64,000 bases of DNA from Mameliella sp. MMSF_3455 (GCF_030733205.1 NZ_JASHJL010000018.1:35300-99299), one strand, 5' to 3'. Counted from the stretch's first letter, positions 19,921 to 30,141 are shown. Numbers and translations: made by a program. Notes: a model not told the origin generated them from the sequence alone.

Positions 19921-21393
19921 ATGAGTTTCTCTCTTGCCATCGTCGGCCGCCCCAACGTGGGCAAGTCGACCCTGTTCAACCGTCTCGTCGGGCGGCGCCT
20001 GGCGCTGGTCGACGACCAGCCGGGCGTGACCCGTGACCTGCGCGAGGGCGAGGCCAGGCTGGGCGACCTGCGATTCACCGTGGTCGACACCGCAGGCCTT
20101 GAGAACGAGACCGACGAGTCGCTGCCCGCCAGGATGCGTCGGCTGACCGAACGCGCGGTGGAGGAGGCGGATGTGTGCCTGTTCCTGATCGACGCGCGCG
20201 CGGGCATCCTGCCCGATGACGAGGTCTTTGCAGAGATCCTGCGCAAGCGGGCCAAGCACGTCATCCTTGCGGCCAACAAGGCCGAGGGATCGGCTGCCGA
20301 TGCCGGCGTGATTGAGGCCTATTCGCTGGGTCTAGACGAGCCGATCCGCCTGTCGGCCGAACACGGCGAGGGCATGAACGACCTCTACTCGGCACTTCTG
20401 CCCCTGTCCGAAGGATTCGAGGCGCGCGCCGCCGCGGAGGCGCCCGAGGTCGAGGTCACGCTGAGCGAGGAAGAGGCCGAGGCGGGTGAGGGCGACATGC
20501 GCCTGCCCACGCGGGACAAGCCCCTGCAGATCGCCGTGGTTGGGCGGCCCAATGCGGGCAAGTCGACGCTGGTGAACGCGATCCTGGGCGAGGAACGGCT
20601 GCTGACCGGGCCGGAGGCGGGGATCACGCGCGACGCGATCTCGGTCCAGATGGACTGGGGCGGGGTGCCGATGCGGATCTTCGACACCGCAGGCATGCGG
20701 CGCCGGGCCAAGGTCCAGGACAAGCTGGAGAAACTCTCGGTCTCCGACGGCATCCGCGCGGTGAAATTCGCCGAGGTCGTGGTGGTGCTGCTGGATGCGG
20801 CCATCCCCTTCGAGACCCAGGACCTGAAGATCGCCGACCTTGCCGAGCGCGAGGGGCGGGCCGTGGTGGTGGCGGTCAACAAGTGGGACGTGGAGAACGA
20901 GAAGCAGGACAAGCTGAAGTGGCTGCGCGAGCAGTTCGAACATGTCCTGCCGCAGCTGCGCGGCGCGCCGCTGGTGACGATTTCCGCCCGCACCGGCAAG
21001 GGGCTGGACCGGCTGCAGGCCGCGATCATGCAGGCCTACGACGTCTGGAACCGCCGCGTTCCCACGGCACAGCTGAACCGTTGGCTGGAAGGGATGGTCA
21101 GCCGCCATCCGCCCCCCGCGCCGCAGGGGCGCAGGATCAAGCTGCGCTACATGACCCAGGCCAAGACCCGGCCACCGGGGTTCGTCGTGATGTGCTCTCA
21201 TCCCGACAAGCTGCCCGAGAGCTATTCGCGCTACCTGGTGAACGGGCTGCGCGAGGATTTCGACATGCCCGGCACGCCGATCCGCCTGACCATGCGTGGC
21301 CAGGGCGATCGCAACCCCTACAAGGGCCGCAAGAAGAAGAACGCTGGCGCGCTGAAGAAGCACCTGGGCAAGTTGCAGTCCAAGAAGGATTGA
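19921..21393 (+). CDS. der: Ribosome biogenesis GTPase Der (EngA)
   Basis: 490 residues with two tandem GTPase domains: GRPNVGKST at 9-17 and GRPNAGKST at 208-216, each followed by its DTAG switch motif, and NKAE/NKWD specificity motifs. A KH-like C-terminal domain holds the segment [19 protein letters not shown], then a basic tail (GRKKKN, KKHLGK). Der acts in late 50S ribosomal subunit assembly. A 75-bp two-hairpin repeat begins 7 nt after its stop. Confidence 0.97.
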   Translation: MSFSLAIVGRPNVGKSTLFNRLVGRRLALVDDQPGVTRDLREGEARLGDLRFTVVDTAGLENETDESLPARMRRLTERAVEEADVCLFLIDARAGILPDDEVFAEILRKRAKHVILAANKAEGSAADAGVIEAYSLGLDEPIRLSAEHGEGMNDLYSALLPLSEGFEARAAAEAPEVEVTLSEEEAEAGEGDMRLPTRDKPLQIAVVGRPNAGKSTLVNAILGEERLLTGPEAGITRDAISVQMDWGGVPMRIFDTAGMRRRAKVQDKLEKLSVSDGIRAVKFAEVVVVLLDAAIPFETQDLKIADLAEREGRAVVVAVNKWDVENEKQDKLKWLREQFEHVLPQLRGAPLVTISARTGKGLDRLQAAIMQAYDVWNRRVPTAQLNRWLEGMVSRHPPPAPQGRRIKLRYMTQAKTRPPGFVVMCSHPDKLPESYSRYLVNGLREDFDMPGTPIRLTMRGQGDRNPYKGRKKKNAGALKKHLGKLQSKKD

Positions 21394-21399
21394 GTCGGG

Positions 21400-21474
21400 C
21401 GCCGGGACGGGACTGTTTGCGGCTGCGCCGCAAAGACGCCCGCCCGCCGACCCTTGGGACAGGCTGCGCCTGTC
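21400..21474 (+). repeat. 75-bp two-hairpin intergenic repeat, copy 1
   Basis: The element starts CGCCGGGACGGGACTG and ends GCTGCGCCTGTC. It contains hairpin 1 (TTTGCGGC / GCCGCAAA, 21416-21434) and hairpin 2 (GACAGGC / GCCTGTC). A second copy of the same length is at 49623-49697, differing at 3 of 75 positions, two of them in the hairpin-1 loop. Both start 7 nt after a stop codon, in the same orientation as the gene, so a terminator or mRNA-stabiliser role is likely. Confidence 0.8.
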
Positions 21475-21571
21475 CGTTCGCGCCCCGGGAAACGATGGGC
21501 AGGCTGAGCGCCGCTCTGCAACCGGCGGCGACACCTCTGGTGGAGGTTGCGCGGCGCGAAGGCTGGGCGAT

Positions 21572-21943
21572 CTAGCGGAGCGGTTCGAGCCGGTCGAGGG
21601 CGAGGCCGTCGGCCCAGGTGCCATGCAGGGAACCGTCGGGCATCAGGACGTAGACGACCGGGTTGCTGTCGCCCTGCCAGTCCACCGTCAGGACGCGGCC
21701 TTCCAGCCGTCCGGTGCCGCGAAAGATCTGGCCTGCGATGGTCCAGGTCAGCTGGTAACGGGCGCTATTTCCGGTCAACTGGAGCGTACCGCTGTAGGCG
21801 GACCCATCCGGATTGCGGCCCGCGACCCGGTAGGCCCCGGCGATGTCAGAGCCGCCTTCGATAGGCAGGCTTTCCTGGGCCGGGAGCGGACCGGGGACAA
21901 GCGGCAATGCCAGCAGGCAGGCAGAGAGAATAAGGGCGCGCAT
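21572..21943 (-). CDS. Small secreted beta-rich protein, conserved hypothetical
   Basis: 123 residues with a signal peptide (MRALILSACLLALPLVPGPLPAQ). The mature part is short beta strands with the pattern GxYRVxGRNPDGSxYSGTLQL, RYQLTWTI, GQIFRGTGRLEG, resembling small alphaproteobacterial periplasmic proteins sometimes labelled LIC10280/fibronectin-binding-like. No catalytic residues are seen. It is convergent with der and downstream of the TspO-like gene but 80 bp separate. Confidence 0.75.
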   Translation of the reverse strand: MRALILSACLLALPLVPGPLPAQESLPIEGGSDIAGAYRVAGRNPDGSAYSGTLQLTGNSARYQLTWTIAGQIFRGTGRLEGRVLTVDWQGDSNPVVYVLMPDGSLHGTWADGLALDRLEPLR

Positions 21944-22023
21944 GGAGGAAACCTCTTGAACCGAATGCGCGCAGCCTACGAGCCGGCCAGACAGCTGTCC
22001 AGAACCGAGCGCTCCGTCGTGTT

Positions 22024-22725
22024 TTACTCCGTGTCCGTTCCGCGCACGCCCAGGATGGCGATCATGCCCACCAGCGCGAGCCCCGTGACCGCGGCGTTGA
22101 AGGGCTGGCTATTGGCCACGACCACACCGACCAGTGCCCAGATCACCGTCATGCCGTATTCCGGCGCCCGGTGGAGCCGGTATTGCATGGTCACCGAGAG
22201 CGCCATGCAGACCAAGAGCGACAGCAGCGCCGCCGGGGTGGGTGGCATCCAGCCGTAGCCGCCGATCACCACGCCGGTGCCGACGCAGGCCGCCGCCGAC
22301 AACCAGCCGGCATAGACCGCCACCGGACCCTGTTGCAGCCAGCGATCCGTGTCGCCCGCCCGCCAGAGCGCGACAAGCGCCGTGCCCAGCATGACCCAGA
22401 TCAGCAGCGTGGCCAGCATCGGGGACCATTGCGCCACCGGCAGCCAGATCGCGCCAACGGCGAGGCTGGCAAAAAGCGGCGGACGCATGGGCGCCCAATC
22501 GACGTCATCGCTCCGTCGCAGCAGGCCGAAGCCCGTTCCGATCACCAGCCAGACATAGATCAGGCCCCAGATTGCAAAGGCATAGCCCGCGGGCTGCACC
22601 GGCGGGTCTTCCAGAACGACCGGGAATTGCGACGGCTCGTACCCGTTGAACCCGGGCACCAGCCAAGGCGAAGCCGCGAAACAGAGCGCGGCCAGGAAAC
22701 ACAGGAGGGCCCAGAGGCGGGTCAA
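22024..22725 (-). CDS. TspO/MBR-related tryptophan-rich membrane protein
   Basis: 233 residues with about seven hydrophobic segments. The region PAGYAFAIWGLIYVWLVIGTGFGLL and the Trp-rich loops (LPVAQWSPMLATLLIWVML, GWMPPTP) resemble the tryptophan-rich sensory protein/TspO family, although TspO itself is shorter with five helices. TspO-type proteins bind tetrapyrroles or related ligands. The function of this longer type is unknown. Lies 31 bp downstream of serS on the same strand. Confidence 0.6.
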   Translation of the reverse strand: MTRLWALLCFLAALCFAASPWLVPGFNGYEPSQFPVVLEDPPVQPAGYAFAIWGLIYVWLVIGTGFGLLRRSDDVDWAPMRPPLFASLAVGAIWLPVAQWSPMLATLLIWVMLGTALVALWRAGDTDRWLQQGPVAVYAGWLSAAACVGTGVVIGGYGWMPPTPAALLSLLVCMALSVTMQYRLHRAPEYGMTVIWALVGVVVANSQPFNAAVTGLALVGMIAILGVRGTDTE

Positions 22726-22756
22726 GAGACCGCCTCCGGACAGGGGGGCGTCCGGC

Positions 22757-24049
22757 TCATGCCAGAGTACCCTCGGCGGTCAGTCGGGTCTTGCCGCCCA
22801 GGTAGGGATGCAGCGCCTCGGGCAGGTCGACCGAGCCATCCGCCTGCTGGCCGTTTTCCAGAACCGCGATCAGGCAACGCCCCACGGCGAGGCCCGAGCC
22901 GTTCAGCGTGTGCAGGAACTCGGGCTTGCCACCGGCCGTGGGACGGAAGCGCGCGTTCATGCGCCGGGCCTGGAAATCGCCGCAGGTCGAGACAGAGCTG
23001 ATCTCGCGGTAGGTGTCCTGACCGGGCAGCCAGACCTCGATGTCATGGGTTTTCTGCGCACCGAAGCCCATGTCGCCGGTACACAGCACCACGGTGCGAT
23101 AGGGCAGGCCCAGCCTTTCCAGGATGCCCTCGGCGCAGGCCGTCATGCGGTCGTGTTCCTCCAGCGACTTGTCCGGATGGGTGACGGAAACCATCTCAAC
23201 TTTTTCGAACTGGTGCTGGCGCAACATGCCGGAGGTGTCCTTGCCCGCCGAGCCGGCCTCGGAGCGGAAGCACTGCGAATGCGCGGTGTAGCGGCGGGGC
23301 AGGTAATCCTCATCGACGATCAGGCCGTTGACGATATTGGTCAGCGTCACCTCGGAGGTGGGGATCAGCCACCAGCCATTGGTGGTCTTGTAGCTGTCCT
23401 CGCCGAACTTGGGCAGCTGGCCGGTGCCATACATCATCTCCTCGCGCACCAGCACGGGGGTCCATGTCTCTGTCAGGCCGTTCTCATCGACGTGGGTGTT
23501 GATCATGAACTGGGCCAGCGCACGGTGAATGCGCGCGACGGCGCCCGAGAGCACGACGAAACGGCTGCCCGAGAGTTTCGCGGCAACTTCGAAATCCATG
23601 CCCGGTTTCACGCCGTCGAGGTCGAAATGTTCCTTCGGCGTGAAATCAAAGCTGCGGGGCGTGCCCCAGCGCTTGATCTCGACGTTGTCGTTCTCGTCGG
23701 CGCCTTCGGGCACCTCTGCCAGCGGCAGGTTGGGGATGCCGGCCAGCAGGGCCTCAAGCTCGGCGTCCAGGCTCTTGGCCCTTTCCTGCATCTCGCCGAC
23801 TTCGGCCTTTTTCGCCGCGACCAGCGCGCGCAGGCGCTCGAACTCGGCCTCGTCGCCGCTGGCCTTGGCCTTGCCGACCTCCTTGGAGGCGCGGTTCTGC
23901 TCGGCCTGCGCCTCTTCGGCAGCGGTGATGGCCGCGCGTCGTGCGCGGTCCAGGTCGAGGACCTGCGACGACATCGCATCAACCCCGCGACGGGAAAGAG
24001 CCGCATCCCAGGCGGCGGGGTTTTCGCGGATGGCGCGGATGTCGTGCAT
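22757..24049 (-). CDS. serS: Serine--tRNA ligase
   Basis: 430 residues from ATG 24049 ([18 protein letters not shown]). The N-terminal long antiparallel coiled coil that grips the serine tRNA long arm runs about 25-105; class II motifs follow, including motif 2 ([26 protein letters not shown]) and motif 3 ([16 protein letters not shown]). Longer upstream starts have no coding support. Cytoplasmic enzyme that charges tRNA(Ser) and tRNA(Sec). Confidence 0.98.
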   Translation of the reverse strand: MHDIRAIRENPAAWDAALSRRGVDAMSSQVLDLDRARRAAITAAEEAQAEQNRASKEVGKAKASGDEAEFERLRALVAAKKAEVGEMQERAKSLDAELEALLAGIPNLPLAEVPEGADENDNVEIKRWGTPRSFDFTPKEHFDLDGVKPGMDFEVAAKLSGSRFVVLSGAVARIHRALAQFMINTHVDENGLTETWTPVLVREEMMYGTGQLPKFGEDSYKTTNGWWLIPTSEVTLTNIVNGLIVDEDYLPRRYTAHSQCFRSEAGSAGKDTSGMLRQHQFEKVEMVSVTHPDKSLEEHDRMTACAEGILERLGLPYRTVVLCTGDMGFGAQKTHDIEVWLPGQDTYREISSVSTCGDFQARRMNARFRPTAGGKPEFLHTLNGSGLAVGRCLIAVLENGQQADGSVDLPEALHPYLGGKTRLTAEGTLA

Positions 24050-24133
24050 CGTATCCTCCAGAAGGTAGTGTGAGTCGCGGGGGTTATGCCCCATCTTGAT
24101 TAAGGAAGGTAGAGGGGCAGCGAGGCTCCTGTG

Positions 24134-24781
24134 TCAATCCCGGTCCGCTGCCGCGAATTCCCGCCGCAGCCAGCCGTCCACGGGCACCGCCAGCGCCTCT
24201 TCGTCGCGGGTGACGGCGACGATCACCGCGACGATGCGACGTGCCGCGCCTTCGCCCGCCATGACCGGCCCGCCGCTTTGCCCCGGCTCCACCCGGCAGC
24301 CGATGCGCCAGATGCCGCGATAAGCGTCGCCGTAGCAGAGCGGTGTCACCGTAAGCCTGTGCGGCCGCGAGCGGCGATACCCCATCAGCGTCAGGGGGCC
24401 GGGCAGGGCCGCGTTGCCAAGGGCCAAGGGCGGCGGCTCCAGCCGGTCTTGCAGTTCGACCAGGGCGATATCGTGGCGCAGGTCGAACCCGCCATCGGCA
24501 TAGGCCTTTGGGTGAACGCGGACCTCGCGGATGCGGGCGGCGCCGGTATGGTCCTCGCCATCCCAGCCGGCGACAAAAACCATGTCCGCGATCCGCTTGA
24601 GATAGCCGTCCTCTGGCCGGGTGACGCAATGGGCGGCGGTCAGGGCAAGGTCCGGGGCGATCAGCGTGGCGGTGCACATCTCTGTCATGCGGTAGCCGGC
24701 GGTGTTCAGCCGCCCGATCGAGGGCTCGCCCGCCAGAAGGGGCAGGGGCAACAGCAGCAATGTCAGAGCCATGCGGAGCAT
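24134..24781 (-). CDS. Secreted trypsin-like serine protease
   Basis: 215 residues from ATG 24781 with a signal peptide (MLRMALTLLLLPLPLLAG). The chymotrypsin-fold triad is visible: His in LTAAHC, Asp in LRHDIALVEL, Ser in GQSGGPV. Disulfide candidates are Cys pairs around TEMCTAT/TAAHC and TPLCYG/RIGC. It is a V8/trypsin-type periplasmic or secreted protease, without a PDZ domain. Physiological substrate unknown. Confidence 0.88.
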   Translation of the reverse strand: MLRMALTLLLLPLPLLAGEPSIGRLNTAGYRMTEMCTATLIAPDLALTAAHCVTRPEDGYLKRIADMVFVAGWDGEDHTGAARIREVRVHPKAYADGGFDLRHDIALVELQDRLEPPPLALGNAALPGPLTLMGYRRSRPHRLTVTPLCYGDAYRGIWRIGCRVEPGQSGGPVMAGEGAARRIVAVIVAVTRDEEALAVPVDGWLRREFAAADRD

Positions 24782-24893
24782 GTGGTGGCCTTTCGCTTTG
24801 GCCCTGTTCGCAAGAGCCAAGGTAGGCGGCGCGCGACGCCAGGGCAAGGCGGCGAATTCTCACCACGGGCGCAGGGGCGATACCGGGCTCTGT

Positions 24894-25040
24894 TCATGCC
24901 ACAAAGGGAAACGCATGGAGTTCCCGGCAGACCATTTCCTGATCCACCCGGGCCGCCGCGCTGACCTGGGCGGCCTGCGCCATCATCGAAAGGGGCGCCC
25001 TGCGCGCCTTGGCCGAATAGGATGAGGCACGGTCGATCAT
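24894..25040 (-). CDS. Possible small protein of unknown function
   Basis: A 48-residue minus-strand frame (MIDRASSYSAKARRAP...ELHAFPFVA) with strong G/C preference at third positions, unlike other frames here. The frame stays open upstream of this ATG, so the true start may be a TTG or GTG further right. No family is recognised and the ribosome site is weak. It may be a real short gene or a remnant. Confidence 0.3.
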   Translation of the reverse strand: MIDRASSYSAKARRAPLSMMAQAAQVSAAARVDQEMVCRELHAFPFVA

Positions 25041-25231
25041 CCTGCTGGCGGGGCTACGGGTGCCGTTCTGCAAGCCGGACCCGGCGCTGCTGGCGGGGTG
25101 AACGACGAGGGGGCCTTCGTCTTTGACCCGATCCGCGCGCACCCGGGGGACGATCCCGCCGCCTGAGCCGGGGCAATTGCAAAACCGACGCCCTGGCCGG
25201 GAAACAAATGCGCGCAGGGGCCGGGCCCTTC

Positions 25232-25260
25232 TTGCATCTGGCCAGTACCGCGCATAGGTT
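25232..25260 (+). promoter_or_regulatory. Candidate promoter for yajC-secDF
   Basis: TTGCAT at 25232-25237 and TAGGTT at 25255-25260 separated by 17 bp, 53 bp before the yajC ATG. Consensus match only. Confidence 0.35.
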
Positions 25261-25313
25261 CCGGCCAAATTTCGCGGGGGGTGCCCCGCCGCAATCCAAC
25301 AGGAGCATCCCCA

Positions 25314-25601
25314 ATGGACGCAAGCGCAATCGGCCAGTTTCTTCCTCTCATCCTGATCTTCGCGATCATGTATTTCCTGCTGATCCGTCCGCAGCAGAAA
25401 AAGATGAAGGAACATCAGAAAATGGTCGAGGCCCTGCGCCGCGGCGACCAGGTTGTCACCCAGGGCGGGTTGATCGGCAAGGTTGCCAAGGTCAAGGACG
25501 AGAAGGAAATCGAGGTCGAACTGGCCGAGGGCGTCAAGGTCCGCGTGGTCAAGCAGACCATCGCGCAGGTCCTGTCCAAGACCGAACCGGCCGAAAGCTG
25601 A
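25314..25601 (+). CDS. yajC: Preprotein translocase subunit YajC
   Basis: 95 residues from ATG 25314, with AGGAG upstream. One N-terminal membrane helix (FLPLILIFAIMYFLLIRPQQKK) with the RPQQKK motif typical of YajC, then a small soluble domain (GDQVVTQGGLIGKVAKV). YajC binds SecDF at the inner membrane. First gene of a tight yajC-secD-secF operon (6 bp to secD). Confidence 0.96.
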   Translation: MDASAIGQFLPLILIFAIMYFLLIRPQQKKMKEHQKMVEALRRGDQVVTQGGLIGKVAKVKDEKEIEVELAEGVKVRVVKQTIAQVLSKTEPAES

Positions 25602-25607
25602 TCGGGC

Positions 25608-27272
25608 ATGCTGCAGGTCGATCTCTGGAAGCGCGTGCTGATCTGGGCCACCGTCGTGGTCGGCCTGCTGCTCGCCATGCCCAACGCATTCTATTCGCGG
25701 GTCGAAACCCACAACGATGCCGTCAAGGCCATCGAAGCGGGGTTCGATACGTCTGAGAACCGTGAACTCGCCGCCGGCTGGCCGTCGTTCCTGCCCTCGG
25801 GGCTTGTGAACCTGGGGCTGGACCTGCGCGGCGGTGCGCACCTGCTGGCAGAGGTCCAGGTGCAGGACGTCTACCAGTCGCGGATGGAATCGCTCTGGCC
25901 CGAGGTCCGCGACCTGCTGCGCGATGCGCGCGACGAGGTGGGCACCATCCGCCTGCAACCCAACGCCCCCCTGGGCGAGTTGCGCATCAAGATTTCCGAA
26001 CCCGCCGGCATGAACCGGGCCATCGAACTGGTGCGCACGCTGGCGCAGCCGGTGGTCTCGCTCACCGGGGCCGGGTCCACGGACCTGGAGGTGCGCGGCG
26101 AGGATGACGTTCTGGTCATCTCCCTGTCCGAGGCCGAACGCCAGGCGCTCGACGACCGCACCATGCAGCAAAGCCTGGAGATCATCCGGCGCCGCATCGA
26201 CGAGGTCGGCACCCGCGAACCGACGATCCAGCGTCAGGGGTTCGACCGTATCCTGATCCAGGTGCCGGGCATCGGGTCCGCCGCCGAACTGAAAGAGATC
26301 ATCGGCACCACCGCGCAGCTGACCTTTCAGCCCGTGGTCAGCCGGACATCCGATGGCAGCGAACGCCCCGGCGTCGGAAACGAGATCCTGCCCTCGCTGG
26401 ATCAGGAAGGCGTCTACTACATCCTCGAACAGGCGCCCGTGGTCACCGGCGAGGACCTGACCAACGCGCAGCCGAGCTTTGACCAGAACGGCCGCCCGGC
26501 GGTGAACTTCAGCTTCAACCCCTCGGGGGCGCGGCGCTTTGGCGATTATACCGCGCAGAACATCGGTTCGCCCTTTGCCATCGTTCTGGACGACGAGGTG
26601 ATTTCCGCCCCCGTCATCCAGGCCCACATCGCGGGCGGTTCCGGCATCATCACCGGCAATTTCACGGTCGAGGAATCGACCCAGCTGGCCGTCCTCCTGC
26701 GTGCCGGCGCCCTGCCAGCGGAACTGGTCTTCCTCGAGGAACGGACCATCGGCCCGGAACTGGGGCAGGACAGCATCGACGCGGGCAAGATCGCGACGAT
26801 GGTGGCCTTTGGCGCGGTGCTGGTCTTCATGGGCCTGAGCTATGGGCTCTTCGGTCTTTTTGCCAACGTGGCGCTGATCCTGAACATCGGGCTGATCTTT
26901 GGCCTGCTGTCGATGATCGGGGCCACGCTGACCCTGCCGGGTATCGCGGGCATCGTGCTGACCGTGGGTATGGCCGTGGACGCCAACGTGCTGGTGTTCG
27001 AACGGATCCGCGAGGAACTGCGCACCGCGCGCGGTCCGGCGCGGGCGATCGAACTGGGTTATGAAAAGGCCCTGTCGGCGATCGTAGATGCGAACATCAC
27101 CACCTTCATCACCGCGGTGATCCTCTATGTCATGGGGTCGGGTCCGGTGCGCGGCTTTGCCGTGACCCTGGGTTTCGGCATCCTGACCTCCGTCTTCACT
27201 GCGATCTTTGTCACGCGGCTCTTGATCGTCATCTGGTTCGAACGCCGCCGTCCGAAAACGATCGAGGTCTGA
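25608..27272 (+). CDS. secD: Protein translocase subunit SecD
   Basis: 554 residues. The N-terminal helix is followed by the D1 motif region LGLDLRGGAHLLAEV, the large P1 periplasmic domain, and a six-helix RND-like C-terminal part with FAIVLDDEVISAPVI, GIVLTVGMAVDANVLVFERIREE and the final helices. SecD with SecF uses the proton gradient to pull preproteins out of SecYEG. Ends 1 bp before secF. Confidence 0.97.
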   Translation: MLQVDLWKRVLIWATVVVGLLLAMPNAFYSRVETHNDAVKAIEAGFDTSENRELAAGWPSFLPSGLVNLGLDLRGGAHLLAEVQVQDVYQSRMESLWPEVRDLLRDARDEVGTIRLQPNAPLGELRIKISEPAGMNRAIELVRTLAQPVVSLTGAGSTDLEVRGEDDVLVISLSEAERQALDDRTMQQSLEIIRRRIDEVGTREPTIQRQGFDRILIQVPGIGSAAELKEIIGTTAQLTFQPVVSRTSDGSERPGVGNEILPSLDQEGVYYILEQAPVVTGEDLTNAQPSFDQNGRPAVNFSFNPSGARRFGDYTAQNIGSPFAIVLDDEVISAPVIQAHIAGGSGIITGNFTVEESTQLAVLLRAGALPAELVFLEERTIGPELGQDSIDAGKIATMVAFGAVLVFMGLSYGLFGLFANVALILNIGLIFGLLSMIGATLTLPGIAGIVLTVGMAVDANVLVFERIREELRTARGPARAIELGYEKALSAIVDANITTFITAVILYVMGSGPVRGFAVTLGFGILTSVFTAIFVTRLLIVIWFERRRPKTIEV

Positions 27273-27273
27273 C

Positions 27274-28242
27274 ATGCGCCTGAGACTGGTACCCCAACAG
27301 ACCAACTTCGATTTCTTTTCGCGGCCGGTGCTCTGGCTGGGCATCTCGGCCTTCCTGATCCTGCTGGCGCTGGCCAGCTTCGGGGTGCGTGGGCTGAACT
27401 ACGGCATCGACTTTCGCGGCGGCACCACCATTCGGACCGAAAGCGCGCAGCCGGTGGACGTGGGCGCCTATCGTGACGCGCTGGCGGCACTGGAGTTGGG
27501 CGACGTCGTGATCTCCGAGGTCTTCGACCCGAACTTCGGCCCGGAACAGAACGTCGCCATGATCCGCATCGGCGCGCAGGACGGCGAGGAGGCGGTCAGC
27601 ACCGAGGTGATCGAGACCGCCGAGGCGGCACTGCTGGAAATCTCTCCGGACATCAAGTTCGTCTCGGTCGAATCCGTCGGCCCCAAGGTCTCGGGCGAGT
27701 TGATCCGCACGGCGGCCATCGCCGTGGCCCTGGCGATCGGGGCGGTGCTGATCTACATCTGGCTACGCTTCGAATGGCAGTTCGCCTTGGGTGCGGTCGT
27801 GGCGCTTGTACATGACGTGATCCTGACGATCGGCATCTTCTCCGAGCTTCAGATCCGGTTCGACCTGGCGATCATCGCGGCGCTGCTGACCATCGTCGGC
27901 TATTCTCTGAACGATACGGTCGTGGTCTTCGACCGGGTGCGCGAGAACCTGATCAAGTACAAGTCCAAGGACCTCAAGGAGGTGCTCAACCTCTCGATCA
28001 ACGAGACGCTGAGCCGGACTTTCATGACGTCCGCCACGACGCTGCTGGCGCTGATCGCGCTGCTGGTGCTGGGCGGCGACGTGATCCGCGGCTTTGTCTT
28101 TGCGATGACCTGGGGCGTGATCGTCGGCACCTATTCGTCGATCTTCGTGGCCTCGATCATGCTGCTGCGCCTTGGCGTGAAGCGCGACTGGTCCAAGCCC
28201 TCGGACACCACCGGGAACCAGTTCGGCGACATTGATGCCTGA
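27274..28242 (+). CDS. secF: Protein translocase subunit SecF
   Basis: 322 residues; motif NYGIDFRGGTTI near residue 35, a short periplasmic domain, then the membrane bundle with VGYSLNDTVVVFDRVRENL, the SecF counterpart of the SecD relay motif. Complements SecD in the SecDF complex. The next gene starts inside its last codons (ATG 28235), suggesting coupling. Confidence 0.97.
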   Translation: MRLRLVPQQTNFDFFSRPVLWLGISAFLILLALASFGVRGLNYGIDFRGGTTIRTESAQPVDVGAYRDALAALELGDVVISEVFDPNFGPEQNVAMIRIGAQDGEEAVSTEVIETAEAALLEISPDIKFVSVESVGPKVSGELIRTAAIAVALAIGAVLIYIWLRFEWQFALGAVVALVHDVILTIGIFSELQIRFDLAIIAALLTIVGYSLNDTVVVFDRVRENLIKYKSKDLKEVLNLSINETLSRTFMTSATTLLALIALLVLGGDVIRGFVFAMTWGVIVGTYSSIFVASIMLLRLGVKRDWSKPSDTTGNQFGDIDA

Positions 28243-28984
28243 CGCATGGTTCAGCCTGTCTCCGATGGAGACGGGCTGGATTGTCCTGGCGGCTTTTCTC
28301 GCCGGGTTGGTGCGTGGCTTTACCGGCTTCGGCTCGGGGCTGGTTTTCCTGCCGGTGGCGGCACAGGTTCTGCCCCCTTTCGGCGCAATCCTCACGATGA
28401 CCCTGATGGACCTGTTCGGTCCATTGCCGATTCTGCGCCGCGCCTGGAATGACGTGGATCGCGGCGACCTGGGCCGGTTGGTGCTTGGCTGCCTGTTGTG
28501 TCTGTCGCTGGGACTCTGGGCGCTGACCCGAATCCCACCCGAGATCTTTCAAATCGCCGTTGGCCTGCTGGCACTTGCGATGCTGGGGATCCTGTCGCTT
28601 GGGCTGCGCTATCGCGGCACGGTCCGGCGGCGGATGGTGACGGGTATCGGAGGCGCGGCCGGGGTTCTGGGCGGCGTGGCGGGCCTGCCGGGGCCGCCGG
28701 TGATCCTGTTCTACATGTCGCGGCCGCTTCCGGTGCGGATCATCCGCGCGACGATTCTGCTGTTTCTCCTGTCCTATGACCTGCTGCTGGTGGGCTACAT
28801 GGGCGCTTTCGGCAGGCTGGAACCGGGCTTTGCCCTTTTGGGGTTGTTCATGGCGCTGCCGAACATGGCGGGCAACATGCTGGGAGGATGGCTGTTCCGA
28901 CCGGAGCGGGAGCGTTTCTACCGCGGCATCGCCTATGTCCTGATCGCACTGGCGGCCTTGTCCGGCCTGCCCATTTGGGAGTAG
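28235..28984 (+). CDS. TauE/SafE-family membrane permease
   Basis: 249 residues from ATG 28235 overlapping the secF stop. About eight hydrophobic helices with the family's N-terminal [17 protein letters not shown] and mid-protein repeat [16 protein letters not shown]. TauE/SafE proteins export sulfite, sulfoacetate or related anions. The actual substrate is not evident, and linkage with secDF may be only transcriptional. Confidence 0.9.
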   Translation: MPDAWFSLSPMETGWIVLAAFLAGLVRGFTGFGSGLVFLPVAAQVLPPFGAILTMTLMDLFGPLPILRRAWNDVDRGDLGRLVLGCLLCLSLGLWALTRIPPEIFQIAVGLLALAMLGILSLGLRYRGTVRRRMVTGIGGAAGVLGGVAGLPGPPVILFYMSRPLPVRIIRATILLFLLSYDLLLVGYMGAFGRLEPGFALLGLFMALPNMAGNMLGGWLFRPERERFYRGIAYVLIALAALSGLPIWE

Positions 28985-28993
28985 GAAGCCACC

Positions 28994-29347
28994 ATGCGAC
29001 TGAACGAGATCACATTCACCGATGCGCTGCCGGTCGACGGCTATGGTCCCGGCTTCTTCCGTGTCGGCGGCGAGGTTCACGAAGGCGCTCTGCTGATCTG
29101 GGATCGGGGCCGTGCCGATTGGGGCGGGCTCGAGGATCACGAGACGCTGTTGAGCATGATCGGCCATGTCGACGTGATCTTTGTCGGAACGGGCGCAGAG
29201 ACCGCGCATCTGCCCAAGGCCCTGCGCGACCGGCTGGAAGAGGCCGGGCTGGGCGTCGAGGCAATGAATTCGCCCTCGGCCTGCCGCACTTACAACGTCC
29301 TCTTGAGCGAAGGCCGCCGGGTGGCACTGGCCGCATTGCCGGTCTGA
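28994..29347 (+). CDS. Mth938-like domain-containing protein
   Basis: 117 residues, the size of single-domain Mth938/NDUFAF3-like proteins. Key segments are the glycine-rich [31 protein letters not shown] and [24 protein letters not shown]. Relatives assist respiratory complex I assembly in mitochondria; the bacterial role is not established. The position behind secDF is common in alphaproteobacteria. Confidence 0.88.
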   Translation: MRLNEITFTDALPVDGYGPGFFRVGGEVHEGALLIWDRGRADWGGLEDHETLLSMIGHVDVIFVGTGAETAHLPKALRDRLEEAGLGVEAMNSPSACRTYNVLLSEGRRVALAALPV

Positions 29348-29374
29348 GCGCCGCGCTTGGGGGCAGTTGCGGGT

Positions 29375-29434
29375 GGGGGCTCTGCCCCCGTCTCCCTTCG
29401 ATCGACTCCCCCGGAGTATTTCAGGCCCAAAGAA
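29375..29434 (+). repeat. GGGGGC/CCCCCGGAGTATTT intergenic element, copy 1
   Basis: A hairpin GGGGGC-TCT-GCCCCC at 29375-29389 is followed by CCCCCGGAGTATTTC and an A/G-rich AAAGAAACAGGC. A second copy with the same order of parts is at 59686-59745, also just after the stop of a rightward gene. This type of element is familiar from Rhodobacteraceae intergenic DNA; it may work in termination. Confidence 0.6.
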
Positions 29435-29526
29435 ACAGGCACCCGCGCAAAGGCGGTGCAGGGCATCGCGTCGCGGCGCGCGCTTGGGGCTTTTGCGGGC
29501 GCGCGCGCTGGGGTAAGCCGCAAGGC

Positions 29527-30141
29527 ATGGAATTGACGGCAAGCGATCTGACGGTGGCCCGGGGCGGCGTGCCGGTGCTGGACGGGGTGAGCTTTGCGCT
29601 GGCACCGGGCCGGGCGCTGGTGCTGCGGGGGCCCAACGGCGCGGGCAAGACGACGCTTTTGCGTACCGTGGCGGGATTGCAGCCGGCACTGGCCGGAGAG
29701 GTTAGCGGCGCCGGAGAGCGCATCACCTATGCCGGGCACGCGGACGGGCTGAAATCCATGCTCAGCGTGGGGGAGAACCTGCACTTCTGGGCGCGGGTCT
29801 TTGGCACCGAGGGGATCGGCACGGCGCTGTCCGCCTTCAACCTGGAAACGCTGGAGGACCGGCTGGCAGGCACGCTTTCCGCGGGGCAGAAGCGGCGGCT
29901 GGGGCTGGCGCGGCTGATGGTCACCGGGCGGCCCGTCTGGGTTCTGGATGAACCGACCGTCTCGCTGGATACCGCATCGGTCGCCCTGTTCGCCGAGGCG
30001 GTGCGCGCGCACCTGGGGCAGGGCGGGTCGGCACTGATGGCCACCCATATCGACCTGGGCATTCCCGAGGCGGATGATTTCGACGTGACGCCTTATCGTG
30101 CACAACCGCGCGCGGCGCTACAGGACGAGGCCTTTCTGTGA
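29527..30141 (+). CDS. ccmA: Heme ABC exporter ATP-binding protein CcmA
   Basis: 204 residues from ATG 29527. Walker A GPNGAGKT at 35-42, signature [14 protein letters not shown], Walker B VWVLDEPT. Short length and LDEPTVSLD match CcmA, the ATPase that with CcmB, C and D releases holo-CcmE during cytochrome c maturation (system I). Its stop overlaps ccmB by 4 bp. Longer upstream in-frame starts run through non-coding repeat DNA. Confidence 0.95.
   Translation: MELTASDLTVARGGVPVLDGVSFALAPGRALVLRGPNGAGKTTLLRTVAGLQPALAGEVSGAGERITYAGHADGLKSMLSVGENLHFWARVFGTEGIGTALSAFNLETLEDRLAGTLSAGQKRRLGLARLMVTGRPVWVLDEPTVSLDTASVALFAEAVRAHLGQGGSALMATHIDLGIPEADDFDVTPYRAQPRAALQDEAFL

Larger units (their letters stand above)
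24782..25313. other. Intergenic region before yajC
   Basis: About 530 bp. The only coding-like signal is a short minus-strand frame at 24894-25040; the rest shows no gene. A candidate yajC promoter lies at 25232-25260. Confidence 0.5.

Noticed and set aside
21494..21574. 26-codon frame after der (MGRLSAALQPAATPLVEVARREG)
   Set aside because: Too short, no ribosome site and located just behind the repeat element; possibly decayed sequence but nothing to support a gene.
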